NCBI GenBank assembly: GCA_028291545.1
Contig: JAQGHR010000079.1
Span: 1 to 48,236 of the forward strand
Source: Planctomycetota bacterium
GTDB lineage: Bacteria > Planctomycetota > Planctomycetia > Isosphaerales > Isosphaeraceae
Direction: 5' to 3'
Length of the DNA: 48,236 nt
This document shows, in pieces, positions 24,976 through 34,049 of the stretch. The notes under the pieces are model-generated. The model was given only the letters and a program-made list of their open reading frames with translations, did not search any database and had not been told where the DNA came from. Positions within the stretch are counted from its first letter, which is position 1, and each line of letters starts with the position of its first letter. The position numbers were made by a program, and so were the translations under genes.

Positions 24976-26448
24976 ATGGGTACTTACAAGCGCAGCAGAA
25001 CGACCCCGAGCGTTGAGGCCCTGGAAAACAAGACCCTCCTGGCCGCCTCGATCGGAGGTCTACATACGCTCCAGGCCGCGTCGGGAGCGACCGTCACCGT
25101 CGAGCGAGAACGGTTCCGCGTCATCGGCAACCAGATGATCTTGAACTTGCAATTGAACAGCGGCGGACAGCGGTTCACCGAGGTCTTTCGACTCAATGCG
25201 CGCAAGCTCACTCCGAATGCGGTCAGTACCCTTTCCGAGTCCGACCTCATCAATCAGTTCGCCACCGCCGCCCTGGCAAGCCTGAGCGGCAGCCAGGGCC
25301 GGAACGCCTCGTTCTCCAATGTGATCAACTCCGGCGGCGTTCGCTTCAACCAGTCGGTATCGATCCGCGGAAGCTCTCCGGGGGCGGTGAACCTTTCCAA
25401 TCTGTTCTCATCAACCGACGCATTTAACGCCTTGGTGCAAGATCTGACGGGCCGGATCGGGTCCCAGACCGGTAGCCTCAACCGCAGCTTCCAATCGTTG
25501 TTCCCGACGGGTACAACCACGACGAGCACGAGCACGTCGCTCACCAATGGCGGCCTGACCGCTAGCTCCCTCAACTCCGCCCTCAACGGCGGGACCTCGT
25601 CCAGTCTTTCCGGTCGGGCCACGACCGGCAACACGGCGGGCCTCACCAGCAGCACCACGACCGGAAGCACGACAGGCATTTCCACAAACGCGGCCAGCAC
25701 CCAGACGCGGGCATTGAACCTGTCTCAGTTCAATCCCGGTGTCGGCTCGACCGGGACGGCGATCGGCAACGGGTTCCAGGCCTTCGGTGCCGCGACCAGC
25801 CCGAACGGGGTGGGATTCCAGAATATCGCGATCCCGACGATCTCCTCGCTGACCGGAGCCCAATCGACCAACCTCACCGCTGGCACCTTCAACGGCACGG
25901 CCACCCCCGTCGCTACCGTGACTCCGACCGGCACCGTGACCACCGCGACTGGCACGGGGGTTACGGGAACTGGCGTCAATACCAGCACGGTCACGGCCAC
26001 GGGGATCGGCCCTGGACTGGTCGGCACGACCACGACCATCGGAACCATCGACAGCACCGGCAGCCTCACCGGAACAGGCAATGGGACGGGCTTCTTCGGA
26101 AACGGATTCACCGGAACGACCGGAACGTCGGGGACGATCGACGCCACAGGCACGTTCACGGGAACAGGTAATGGGACGGGCTTCTTCGGAAACGGATTCG
26201 CCGGAACGACCGGAACGTCGGGGACGGTCGACGCCACCGGCACGTTCACGGGTGCCGGCAACGGCACCGGATTGACCAGCACCACGACCGCCTTCACCAC
26301 CGGATTGACGGGCACCACGACCGTCATCAACAACACCGGAGTGACGGGCGCGGGCATTGGCGTCGGCACCGGATTCACGGGCACCGGGGTGACCGGCACG
26401 GGCACGAACATCGTGATCACCTCGCCCACCGGCACGGTCACCGGGTAG
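24976..26448 (+). CDS. Thr/Gly/Ser-rich surface or secreted protein with LEPR-like N-terminus
   Basis: 490 aa. It begins MGTYKRSRTTPSVEALENKT followed by LLAAS: a basic start, then LExLENKTLLA, close to the planctomycete LEPR-XLL export motif. Residues 25-170 form a globular-looking part (VERERFRVIGNQMILNLQLN), then a low-complexity Thr/Gly/Asn/Ser region to the end with repeats of the type GTGNGTGFFGNGFTGTTGTS. A 90-bp DNA duplication (26071-26250) encodes two 30-residue units. AAGGAG lies nine bases before the ATG. Such sequences suit an extended, possibly adhesive or fibrous extracellular protein. Low complexity prevents family assignment. Confidence 0.8.
   Translation: MGTYKRSRTTPSVEALENKTLLAASIGGLHTLQAASGATVTVERERFRVIGNQMILNLQLNSGGQRFTEVFRLNARKLTPNAVSTLSESDLINQFATAALASLSGSQGRNASFSNVINSGGVRFNQSVSIRGSSPGAVNLSNLFSSTDAFNALVQDLTGRIGSQTGSLNRSFQSLFPTGTTTTSTSTSLTNGGLTASSLNSALNGGTSSSLSGRATTGNTAGLTSSTTTGSTTGISTNAASTQTRALNLSQFNPGVGSTGTAIGNGFQAFGAATSPNGVGFQNIAIPTISSLTGAQSTNLTAGTFNGTATPVATVTPTGTVTTATGTGVTGTGVNTSTVTATGIGPGLVGTTTTIGTIDSTGSLTGTGNGTGFFGNGFTGTTGTSGTIDATGTFTGTGNGTGFFGNGFAGTTGTSGTVDATGTFTGAGNGTGLTSTTTAFTTGLTGTTTVINNTGVTGAGIGVGTGFTGTGVTGTGTNIVITSPTGTVTG
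26071..26250 (+). repeat. Two 90-bp tandem repeat units inside the surface-protein gene
   Basis: Unit 1 is 26071-26160 and unit 2 is 26161-26250; they differ at four of 90 positions. Two changes alter the protein (Thr to Ala, Ile to Val) and two are silent. Shorter degenerate copies flank both ends (GTIDSTGSLT before, GAGNGTG after). Since 90 is a multiple of three, gain or loss of units keeps the frame. Confidence 0.9.
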
Positions 26449-26529
26449 GGCAATGGCACGGGGCTCGTGTTCTAATCCCTCGGGCTCACCTGGACTGGGT
26501 ACAACCTCAGGGATGTGCCCTTGTTGATC

Positions 26530-26560
26530 GGGGTCGGGGACTTGCCAGGTCCTCGGCCCC
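26530..26560. terminator. Possible bidirectional terminator hairpin
   Basis: GGGGTCGGGGAC (26530-26541) can pair with GTCCTCGGCCCC (26549-26560) over 12 bp with two G-T wobbles and a 7-base loop. It lies between the convergent surface-protein gene and aroF. No T-run follows on either strand, so its strength is uncertain. Confidence 0.4.
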
Positions 26561-26570
26561 GAGACGCTTA

Positions 26571-27587
26571 TCAGACAATCGTTCGACCCAGGGGTTCGGC
26601 CAGCCGCCGAAGGTCCTCCAGGAGGCGATCGAAGGCCGCGAAATCGAGCGACTGCGCGCCGTCGGACATCGCGTGGTCCGGGTCGGGGTGGATCTCGATC
26701 AAGAGCCCATCGGCCCCGGCCGCGAGGGCCGCCAGGGCCATCGGCGGCACGAATGCCCTCTTGCCCGTCCCGTGGCTGGGATCGACCAGGATCGGCAGAT
26801 GCGAGAGTGCTTTGACGGGAGGGATGACCGAGAGATCGAGCGTATTGCGGCTGTGATCGGAGAAGGTCCGCACACCGCGCTCACAGAGAACCACGTCGCG
26901 ATTCCCGCCCGCCAGGATGTACTCCGCCGCCATCAACCATTCTTCGAGGGTCGCCGACATCCCTCGCTTCAAGATCACCGGCTTCCTCGCCTTCCCCGCC
27001 CGCTTCAACAGGCTGAAGTTCTGCATGTTCCTGGTGCCGATCTGGATGAGGTCCGCCGCCTCTTCCACCGCGTCGGCGTTCTCCGTGTCCATCAGCTCGG
27101 TCACGATCCCCACTCCGGTTCGCGCCCGTGCCTTTGCCAGGATCGCCAGCCCCTCCAGACCCATCCCCTGGAACGAATACGGGGAGCTTCTCGGTTTGAA
27201 CGCCCCCGCTCGCATCAAGGTGATCCCTCGCGAAGCCAGATGCTCGGCCGTGCGCAGGATCATCTCTTCGTTTTCCACCGAGCAAGGCCCCGCGATGATC
27301 GTGAAGTTCGGCGGTCCGATCGGAGCCATCGGTGTTTGAATGAGCGTATCTTCCCCCTTCATCTCCCGGCTAGCGAGCTTGTACGGCTTCGTCACCCGGA
27401 TCAGCTCCGAGACGGCGGGGAGCACCGCGAGGAGATTGGCGTCGATCGCCCCGGTATTGCCGGTGATCCCGATCGCCGTCCGCGTCGGGCCGGGCATCGG
27501 GTGCGGCGTGAGGCCCATGTCTCGAATCGCGGCCAGCACCCGGTCAATCTGATCGGGGCTGGCGTGGCTGCGCATGACGACGAGCAT
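26571..27587 (-). CDS. aroF: 3-deoxy-7-phosphoheptulonate (DAHP) synthase
   Basis: 338 aa. It condenses phosphoenolpyruvate and erythrose 4-phosphate in the first step of the shikimate pathway in the cytoplasm. An N-terminal ferredoxin-like (FL) regulatory domain ([20 protein letters not shown]) precedes the barrel. Family motifs are [29 protein letters not shown] and [11 protein letters not shown], with [15 protein letters not shown] between. The layout matches the AroF/AroA(beta) type found in Thermotoga and Bacillus relatives, often feedback-regulated through the N-terminal domain. The ATG at 27587 gives the normal N-terminus; an upstream in-frame ATG at 27659 adds non-homologous sequence. 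A Crp/Fnr regulator lies just upstream on the same strand. Confidence 0.93.
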   Translation of the reverse strand: MLVVMRSHASPDQIDRVLAAIRDMGLTPHPMPGPTRTAIGITGNTGAIDANLLAVLPAVSELIRVTKPYKLASREMKGEDTLIQTPMAPIGPPNFTIIAGPCSVENEEMILRTAEHLASRGITLMRAGAFKPRSSPYSFQGMGLEGLAILAKARARTGVGIVTELMDTENADAVEEAADLIQIGTRNMQNFSLLKRAGKARKPVILKRGMSATLEEWLMAAEYILAGGNRDVVLCERGVRTFSDHSRNTLDLSVIPPVKALSHLPILVDPSHGTGKRAFVPPMALAALAAGADGLLIEIHPDPDHAMSDGAQSLDFAAFDRLLEDLRRLAEPLGRTIV

Positions 27588-27670
27588 GAGGAATCCACCG
27601 GGTCGGTCGTTGATCGTATTTAGAATCGTCGCTCTGCGCCCTTGGAACGGCCACCGCAAGGCCCGGGAGG

Positions 27671-28387
27671 TTAGACGGGAAGCGACGCGCCACGGCCCCC
27701 CAGCAAGCGGTCATACTCATCCCGGATCACCCGGTAGCACTCGCATGAGACGGCCTCCAGCCCCGGGGAATCGACGATCCGGATCGCCTTTCGGCCGTAC
27801 CGGATCAGGCCGCTCTCCTGGAGACGCGCGGCGGCCTCGCTGACCACCGGCCGGGGGCTGCCCAACATCTGGCCGATGAACTCTTGCGTGAGACTCAGAT
27901 CCTCCGACTGGATCCCGTCGCGGGACTCCAACAGCCAGCGGGCCAGCCGCTGGCTCACGCTGTGCCGCCGGTTGCAGGCGACGTTCTGGGACAGTTGGGC
28001 GATGTACGCCTGGGTATACCGCAGCATCACGTCCCGGAACGGCTTGTTGTGGTCGAACTCGTCCAGGAGCGGCCCGGCTTCCATGCGGACTGCGGCCCCG
28101 GGGACCTGGGCGACGTATCCGGTTTGATTCGTCGTCCGCCCGCCCATGAAGGCGTTCACTCCGGCCATCTCGCGATTGCCGAGGACCCCGACCTCGGCCG
28201 TGTGACCGTCGAGCATGGTGACGGTGACCGAGATCAGACAGTCAAGCGGAAAGTACACGTCATGGATGGGCTGGCCGGGGCGGTGCAAGACGAGGCCGCT
28301 CGTCAGGTCTTGGGCCGTCATGAACCGGCCGAGCCGCCCGAAGACCTCGTCAGGTATCGCCGAGAGCAGCATGTTCTGGCTCGCCAT
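27671..28387 (-). CDS. Crp/Fnr-family transcriptional regulator
   Basis: 238 aa. An N-terminal cyclic-nucleotide-binding-type beta barrel (about 15-125; VYFPLDCLISVTVTMLDGHT) is followed by a dimer helix and a C-terminal winged helix-turn-helix (LSLTQEFIGQMLGSPRPVVS; EAAARLQESGLIRYGRKAIR). The barrel lacks a clear phosphate-binding cassette for cAMP and there is no Cys cluster for iron-sulfur binding, so the signal is unknown. GGGAGGAG precedes the ATG at 28387. It is 83 bp upstream of aroF in the same direction, but a shared operon is only a possibility. Confidence 0.88.
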   Translation of the reverse strand: MASQNMLLSAIPDEVFGRLGRFMTAQDLTSGLVLHRPGQPIHDVYFPLDCLISVTVTMLDGHTAEVGVLGNREMAGVNAFMGGRTTNQTGYVAQVPGAAVRMEAGPLLDEFDHNKPFRDVMLRYTQAYIAQLSQNVACNRRHSVSQRLARWLLESRDGIQSEDLSLTQEFIGQMLGSPRPVVSEAAARLQESGLIRYGRKAIRIVDSPGLEAVSCECYRVIRDEYDRLLGGRGASLPV

Positions 28388-28597
28388 CGGGCTCCTCCCA
28401 TGCTTCGGCATCCTCCGCCCGGCAAGTACATGCGCATCTCGATGGCATGATCGTTCATGCCCACGTCTAATCAACCCAGAGCCGGGCCTTCTACATGAAA
28501 AGTACCGAGCCCGGCGCCACGTTGCAAGGGTTTAGGGGAGCGACGATTACGTCTTTCCGATGTATCTCCGTCATGTGCGGGCGGCACCCGAAAACGA

Positions 28598-29189
28598 TCA
28601 GCCGGCTGCCCCTATGTCGCCGGTCGCCGGGGCATCCGCCGATCGATGGCCTTCGGGGGAGACCGCTTCGTGTGACGCCGATCCCCACAGAAAGCCTCGG
28701 CCCGCAAGGGCCTCCAGGGCGAGCAGGAGACGGGGAAGGCCGTCGGGCGGTCCGGCGAGATCATGTCCCTGGCAATTCATCGCGCGGCCCTTTCTCCTCA
28801 TTTCCAGAGCCCAGGTATAGCCATCGCACACGAGCGGTCCAAAATCGCCTTGCCAATCCCAGGCCCCGATCTCGCCTGCCACCTCCCAGAAGTGTTCCCT
28901 GTCCCCGGGTGCGGTCTCAACGTCTCTGATGGAGTCCTCGCCGGTCTTCTTCAGCCAAGGGGCGAGGTCGGCCAGGGCGATTAACTGTTGCTCATCCCCG
29001 TCGCGACGGAGTCGTTCCAGATAAAGCGACCCTGGTTCCGAGGCGGCACTCGTGCCATTCCACGGCCCCCTGTGGATAGTCCCTGAAGGAGGAGTTGACG
29101 GAAAAATAGAAGAACTCATCCCCCCGTATCGCACCTCGCCAATGGGTCATCTTCCAGAGCAACGATCTGACCCCGGATACCAGGCGCAT
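28598..29189 (-). pseudogene. Frameshifted gene of unknown function
   Basis: Two overlapping minus-strand frames appear to belong to one protein. The first (from ATG 29189) gives WRGAIRGDEFFYFSVNSSF and continues to about EWHECRLG; the second, one base out of frame, continues with GSLYLERLRRDGDEQQLIAL and a part rich in Trp and acidic residues (REHFWEVAGEIGAWDWQGDF, LVCDGYTWALEMRRKGRA). Joined near 29045-29060 they make about 195 residues. The second half resembles small proteins of the type WxW...DGxxWxLxxxxxG...G, for which I know no function. A real mutation, a programmed shift or a sequencing error are all possible. Confidence 0.5.
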
Positions 29190-29435
29190 CGTTTGTCTCC
29201 GCCGCCGTCGCTCACATTCCGCGGCCCGAGAACGGCTCCGTCACAAGTGTCGGTCAGCCGCCCGCCTCAGAGCTTCGAACGACTCGGCGGCGTGATCGTC
29301 GCGGAAGCCTAAAACGAGGGCCGTGAGACGCCTCTGAGCACTCATGGGAGACCGCCGCAAGTGCGCCGTTTCCAGCAAGCCGCCTGGAAATCGTCAGAGC
29401 GGCCCGGATCGATTGAACCAGGCCGCCCCGAGAGG

Positions 29436-31724
29436 TTATTTCTTTGACAACACCACAGGCGTACCAACCCCTTCCGCCTTCGTCGCCGGAGGCACCGCCA
29501 TGGCCTCCCTCGTCATCTTGTCGGCGTACTCTTCGAGGGACTTGGAGCCGTCGGCGTCGGAGAGCTGGAAGCCGGATTTCTCGGCGACCATGAGGCTGAT
29601 GAGGAGGCCGAACAGGCCCTGGGCGGAGTGGTCGGAGCCGCCGTGGCCGTCGCCGTTGGAGGAGTGGCCGTTCGACCCGGCCATGAAAACGCGCTGGGGA
29701 ACCAGGGGCTGGTTGCTGTTGGCAAGCTGGTTGGCCACTTGCGTCAGGGCATACAACCGGGGGTCGGAGAACGACTGGATCTTCCGCAGGAGGACCGACG
29801 CTTCGGAGAGCCCGATCTGGGCGATTTTCGAGGCTTCGCCTTTACCGGCGAGGGTGCGTTGCTCGGCCTCGGCCTGAGCCATGACGACGGTTTGTTCGGC
29901 CTGCTTCTTGGAGCGCTGAAGCTCGGCCTCGGCGGTGACGACCATCTGCTCGGCCATCTTGCGGGCGCGCATCAGGTCGGCCTCGGCCGCCTTGCGGGCC
30001 TTGGCCAGCTCGGCCTCGCCCTGGTTCTCGACGATCTGGACCTGCATCTTGGAGTTCGTGAGCGAGGTCTGCATCGTCGCCTGCGCCTGGGCGTCGTTCA
30101 GGGTCTGGAGCTTCTCGGCGGCGGCGCGCTGGCGCTCGTAGGTCTCGATCTGTTCGACGGAGAGCTGGCGCTGGCGCAACTGCTCCAGCAGCGTCTCGAT
30201 CTTGCCGCCGGCCTCGGCCGTGTCGGGCTTGCCGATCAGGACGTCCACGCACTCGATGTCGAACTGGCCGAACCGGGCGGAGAGGGTGGCCTTGGCCTCG
30301 GCCTGGATGTCGTCGCGATCCTGCAAGAGTTGCAGCATCGTCCGCTTGTGGGCGACATCGCGGAAGAACGCCGAGAGCATCGGGTCGAGCGTCTGCGTGA
30401 TCAGCTTCTTCACGTCGCCGAACCGCTGAATCACGTTCGGGGCCTTCTGGTAGTCGATGTGGACGACGACCGAGAGCGGCAACGTCGGCTCATACGCATC
30501 CTTGGTGACGAGGTCGATCGACCGAAGGCTCTCGTCATAGCGGTGCGTCTCGGTCCGGCCGGTCACCCAGTGCAGCACGAAGTTCGTGGTGGGCACCATC
30601 ACGATGCTGCCGGCGTAGGGGTTGAACCCGTACTTGCCGGGGCCGAGCGGCCGTTCGAGCACGCCTCGCTCGCCCTCGGCCACGCGCTCGCCGTGGCGGA
30701 AGCCGGTGCCCGACGTATCCTGACCGACACGGCCATAGTAACTCACCACCACGCCGACGAAGCCGATCGGCACGACCGTCTTGGGGACGACTTCCACAGT
30801 GGCGAACCAGCGATTGATGAAGTAAGTTCCGTCCGTCAGCGGCACGTACTGCCGGCCGCGATGTCCCCCGGCGGCGAGGAACGCCTCGGGGTCCTGGTAA
30901 TTGTTGTGGAAGAACTTATCGGTCGCCTGCGTGCCGACGGCCGGGGCAATGATCTCGCCAGGACCCAGGCTGGGGCCGTCCTGCACGGTCACGATGCCGA
31001 GCGAGTCCACCGAGATCTGTCGTTCCGGGTTGATCGGGTCGGGCGCGAGGATCGGCGCTCCGATCACCACCGGGCTGAACCCGTTGATCAACTTCAGCTC
31101 GTTCTGCCAGCCGACCAGCGTTTCCAGCTCGCGGCGGCCCTGGAATTCCAGGCGATACACCGCGTCCTCGGTGATCACGACGTACAGCGCCAGGTTGATG
31201 GCATACACGCCCTCGCGGAGGAACATGCGCTGCCGGCCGCGCTGGCCGAGACGCTCCGGGTCCTCGGCGCTCTTGGTCGCCCGATCGCCCAGCAGGAACG
31301 TCCGAGCATCCTGGAAGTTGTTGGAATCCACCACCCGCCCGAGCGTCTGGCTCGGGGAGAGCGGCTCGCCGTCGCGGGCGTAGACGTAGCCGATCTTGCC
31401 CTGGGGCACGGTCACGAGGTTGACCTTGTGGATGCGGTACTGCCAACCCCAGAGCCCGAAGTGGGCGCCGCCGCGGAGCAGGTCGGCCTGGAAGCCGGCC
31501 TCGCCCGAGAGCGCGATGATCCGGCCCTCGGTCACCGAGCCCGTCGGCGACCAGAGCTTCTCCACGATCCCGACCCGGTTATTGGGGATGTACCTCATCC
31601 CCGAGAGCACGATCGCCGCGATCACCGCGACGACCAAGCCCACCGCCACAAACACGAACGTGTCCCCCGGGAACAGCTCGGCCCACATCACCGGTCCGAA
31701 CCCGATCCCCATTGCCGCGAACAT
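29436..31724 (-). CDS. Large SPFH/Band 7 (flotillin-like) membrane protein
   Basis: 762 aa. One N-terminal membrane helix (about 21-42, DTFVFVAVGLVVAVIAAIVL), then repeated beta segments of the type GVYAINLALYVV and GTYFINRWFATVEVVPKTVV, a Band 7/SPFH core (LSVVVHIDYQKAPNVIQRFG; LDPMLSAFFRDVAHKRTM) and a long Ala/Glu/Gln coiled coil at about 525-665 (AELAKARKAAEADLMRARKM). It ends in a Gly/Ser/His-rich linker and a short acidic tail. SPFH proteins oligomerise into membrane scaffolds. It is longer than typical flotillins (about 500 aa) because of the extended N-terminal half. The ATG at 31724 precedes the membrane helix; its ribosome-binding site is weak. Confidence 0.85.
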   Translation of the reverse strand: MFAAMGIGFGPVMWAELFPGDTFVFVAVGLVVAVIAAIVLSGMRYIPNNRVGIVEKLWSPTGSVTEGRIIALSGEAGFQADLLRGGAHFGLWGWQYRIHKVNLVTVPQGKIGYVYARDGEPLSPSQTLGRVVDSNNFQDARTFLLGDRATKSAEDPERLGQRGRQRMFLREGVYAINLALYVVITEDAVYRLEFQGRRELETLVGWQNELKLINGFSPVVIGAPILAPDPINPERQISVDSLGIVTVQDGPSLGPGEIIAPAVGTQATDKFFHNNYQDPEAFLAAGGHRGRQYVPLTDGTYFINRWFATVEVVPKTVVPIGFVGVVVSYYGRVGQDTSGTGFRHGERVAEGERGVLERPLGPGKYGFNPYAGSIVMVPTTNFVLHWVTGRTETHRYDESLRSIDLVTKDAYEPTLPLSVVVHIDYQKAPNVIQRFGDVKKLITQTLDPMLSAFFRDVAHKRTMLQLLQDRDDIQAEAKATLSARFGQFDIECVDVLIGKPDTAEAGGKIETLLEQLRQRQLSVEQIETYERQRAAAEKLQTLNDAQAQATMQTSLTNSKMQVQIVENQGEAELAKARKAAEADLMRARKMAEQMVVTAEAELQRSKKQAEQTVVMAQAEAEQRTLAGKGEASKIAQIGLSEASVLLRKIQSFSDPRLYALTQVANQLANSNQPLVPQRVFMAGSNGHSSNGDGHGGSDHSAQGLFGLLISLMVAEKSGFQLSDADGSKSLEEYADKMTREAMAVPPATKAEGVGTPVVLSKK

Positions 31725-32031
31725 GTTGCGACCCCAAAAAGGCCCCGGCGTCATCGACGGGCAGGTGACGCCAAAAAGTTTGCCTAGACCCCCTCGTCGC
31801 ATTTATTGTCACGCGCGACACGACGGCCCGCCAGGGTGCATTCGCCGGAATGCAGCAAAGATTGCGGCGAGGATCGCCGGGCGGAGCCTGGGAGAACTAA
31901 CCCTTCGGGGCTGCCATCGAGCGGGTCTTGAAGTAAACTAGGGGTAAAGTCTTCGGCCGTCATGCCCCTCCAAGTTCGATTCGGGTAAAACGAGATCGTG
32001 ACGGGTGATGGAGACGACAGGAGCGCGATCG
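31725..32031. other. 307-bp divergent gap
   Basis: Separates the SPFH gene (minus) from the Uma2-XPB-Bax1 cluster (plus). It must carry promoters for both. A TTGAAG at 31928-31933 is a possible -35 box for the cluster but lacks a matching -10. No supported gene. Confidence 0.45.
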
Positions 32032-32634
32032 ATGGCAAGTTCGCTGATGGCGCGGACGGGCGTGACCTTGGAGCAGTTCCTCCAAATGCCCGACATCGAA
32101 GCAGCGCCGGGCCTCGAATATCTCGACGGACGGATCGAGGCCAAGGCCATGCCGAACCCGGACCATGTGTTGATCGCCAAGCGCTTCGTCCGGCGACTCG
32201 ATGAATTCTCCGAGACAGACGGCCTGGGAGTGACCTTCTTCGAACTCCGTCACACGTTCGACGGCCGCTCGATCCTGCCCGACGTCTCGTTCCAGCTCGC
32301 GGAGAACGTGGTCGTGGAGTCCGACGGACGGCTTGCTCGAGAGAATCGCTCGGCCCCCGACATCCACATCGAGGTCATCTCGCCCGACCAGGCGGTCCAG
32401 AAGATCCACGCCAAGCTGCTGCACTCGACGGCCAACGGCTGCGCGCTGGGGGTCATGGTCCACCCCGAGAAAAAGACCATCGACGTCTACCGCCCAGGTC
32501 GCTCTCCCGAGCGGCTGACCGACGACGGCGCGATCGACTTCGCCCCGGTCCTGCCCGGCCTGGTCGTGGCCGTCGCCGAGGTCTTCTCCTGGATGGTCGT
32601 CCGTCTCCGCCGACCGGGGGCCGACCCGGCATGA
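32032..32634 (+). CDS. Uma2-family (DUF820) PD-(D/E)XK nuclease-like protein
   Basis: 200 aa. Core motifs of the restriction-nuclease-like fold are present: SILPDVSFQL (Asp of the PD motif), PDIHIEVISPDQAVQKIHAK (Glu, then Lys) and VMVHPEKKTIDVYRPG, the typical Uma2 C-terminal strand pair. Catalytic Asp, Glu and Lys all appear intact, so metal-dependent DNA cleavage is possible, though few Uma2 proteins have been studied. The ATG at 32032 has AGGAG eight bases upstream; ATG 32008 is an alternative. The stop overlaps the helicase start as ATGA, tying it to an XPB-Bax1 pair. Uma2 genes are abundant in planctomycetes and cyanobacteria, mostly as stand-alone copies. Confidence 0.85.
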   Translation: MASSLMARTGVTLEQFLQMPDIEAAPGLEYLDGRIEAKAMPNPDHVLIAKRFVRRLDEFSETDGLGVTFFELRHTFDGRSILPDVSFQLAENVVVESDGRLARENRSAPDIHIEVISPDQAVQKIHAKLLHSTANGCALGVMVHPEKKTIDVYRPGRSPERLTDDGAIDFAPVLPGLVVAVAEVFSWMVVRLRRPGADPA

Positions 32635-34022
32635 CCGCGACCGAGCCGACCAAGCTCCGCCTCTCGTTCGACGCCGGCACGGTCCTGATTGAGGGCCTGC
32701 CCGAGGGCGACACGCGCGGCATCCCCGGGCTGAAGCGCGACCCGAGGACCGGGCTGTTTCGCGCCGAGGCGATCTGGTATCGAGAAATCGTCACGGATAT
32801 CCGCAATAAGGGCTTCCCCTACGTCGACGCGGCACGGGCCTACGAGCCGATCAAGTGGCCAATCCGCATCGACAAGCCCGCGTTTCCCCATCAAACGGAG
32901 GGCCTCGACGCCTGGTGGAAGGCCGGGGGCCAGGGTGTCGTCGTCTTGCCGACGGGCACCGGGAAGACCCACCTGGCGAACCTCTGCATCCACAAAGCCG
33001 AGCGCCCGGCCCTGATCGTCACGCCGACGATCGACCTCCTGAATCAGTGGTACGACGAGCTCAGCGTCACGTTCGCCACCGACGTCGGATTGCTCGGCGG
33101 CGGCTCCTACGACATCAAGCCCTTGACCGTCACGACCTACGATTCCGCCTACATGAACATGGACCGGATCGGCGACAAGTTCGGCCTGATCATCTTCGAC
33201 GAGTGCCACCACCTTCCCGGCCCGACCTACGGCCTCGCCGCGATCTGCTCGCTCGCCCCCTTCCGGCTTGGCCTGACGGCGACCCCCGAACGCGCGGATA
33301 ACGCCCATCTCCAGACCGACCGCCTCATCGGCCCGATCGTCTATCGACGCGAAATCACCCAGTTGCGGGGGGAATTCCTGGCGGAATATCGCGTCGAGAT
33401 GCTCTACGTGAACCTCACCGACGCCGAGCGATTGCACTACGAATCGTGCCGGGAGACCTACCGCGGCTTCCTGCAAGACAACGGCATCGACCTCCGCCGC
33501 CCCGGCGCCTGGGGCCAGTTCCTGTTCGCCGCGCACCGCTCCGCCGAGGGACGGGCGGCCTACCTCGCCTACCGTCAGCAGCGCGAATTATCGCTGGCCG
33601 CCCCCGCAAAGTTAGACCTCCTCTCTCGCCTCCTCGACCGCCACAACGGCGACCGCGTGCTGATCTTCACCCACGACAATGCGACCGTTTATAAGATCGC
33701 GCGTCAGTTCCTCGTACCCGTCATCACCCATCAGACGAAGACCAAGGAACGCCGCGACATCCTGATGAAATTCAATTCCGGTGAGTACCCGATCGTCGCC
33801 ACCTCCCGCGTCCTGAACGAAGGCGTGAACGTCCCCGAGGCCAATGTCGCCGTGATCCTCTCCGGCAGTGGCAGCGTTCGCGAGCACGTCCAGCGACTCG
33901 GCCGAATTTTGCGGAAATCCGGCGACAAGGAGGCCACCCTCTACGAGGTCGTGACTCGCGGGACGGCCGAGGAATTCACGTCGAACCGGAGAAGGCAGCA
34001 CGGGGCCTACGGCGGGGATTGA
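32631..34022 (+). CDS. XPB-like superfamily 2 DNA helicase
   Basis: 463 aa. An N-terminal damage-recognition-like domain (1-80) is followed by RecA domain 1: Walker A LPTGTGKTH (106-114), IIFDECHHLPG (DECH box, 187-197) and LGLTATPER (motif III). A region with YRREITQLRGEFL corresponds to the RED/thumb area of XPB. RecA domain 2 has RVLIFTHDN, VATSRVLNEGVNVPEANVAV and motif VI QRLGRILRKS (421-430). XPB helicases unwind DNA in nucleotide excision repair in archaea and eukaryotes; bacterial relatives are sporadic. It is translationally coupled to the upstream Uma2 gene and followed by a Bax1-like partner, the usual archaeal nuclease partner of XPB. Confidence 0.92.
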   Translation: MTATEPTKLRLSFDAGTVLIEGLPEGDTRGIPGLKRDPRTGLFRAEAIWYREIVTDIRNKGFPYVDAARAYEPIKWPIRIDKPAFPHQTEGLDAWWKAGGQGVVVLPTGTGKTHLANLCIHKAERPALIVTPTIDLLNQWYDELSVTFATDVGLLGGGSYDIKPLTVTTYDSAYMNMDRIGDKFGLIIFDECHHLPGPTYGLAAICSLAPFRLGLTATPERADNAHLQTDRLIGPIVYRREITQLRGEFLAEYRVEMLYVNLTDAERLHYESCRETYRGFLQDNGIDLRRPGAWGQFLFAAHRSAEGRAAYLAYRQQRELSLAAPAKLDLLSRLLDRHNGDRVLIFTHDNATVYKIARQFLVPVITHQTKTKERRDILMKFNSGEYPIVATSRVLNEGVNVPEANVAVILSGSGSVREHVQRLGRILRKSGDKEATLYEVVTRGTAEEFTSNRRRQHGAYGGD

Positions 34023-34049
34023 TCTTCTTGTCACTGACCACGGATTTGT

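Noticed and set aside
25725..26459. Minus-strand Pro/Val-rich repeat protein
   Set aside because: Reverse reading of the Thr/Gly-rich repeat (ACC/GGC codons read as GGT/GCC); it has no start signal, while the plus-strand gene has AAGGAG.
29628..31787. Plus-strand open frame opposite the SPFH gene
   Set aside because: Mirrors the coiled-coil codons of the real gene (Leu/Gly/His-rich); no independent evidence.
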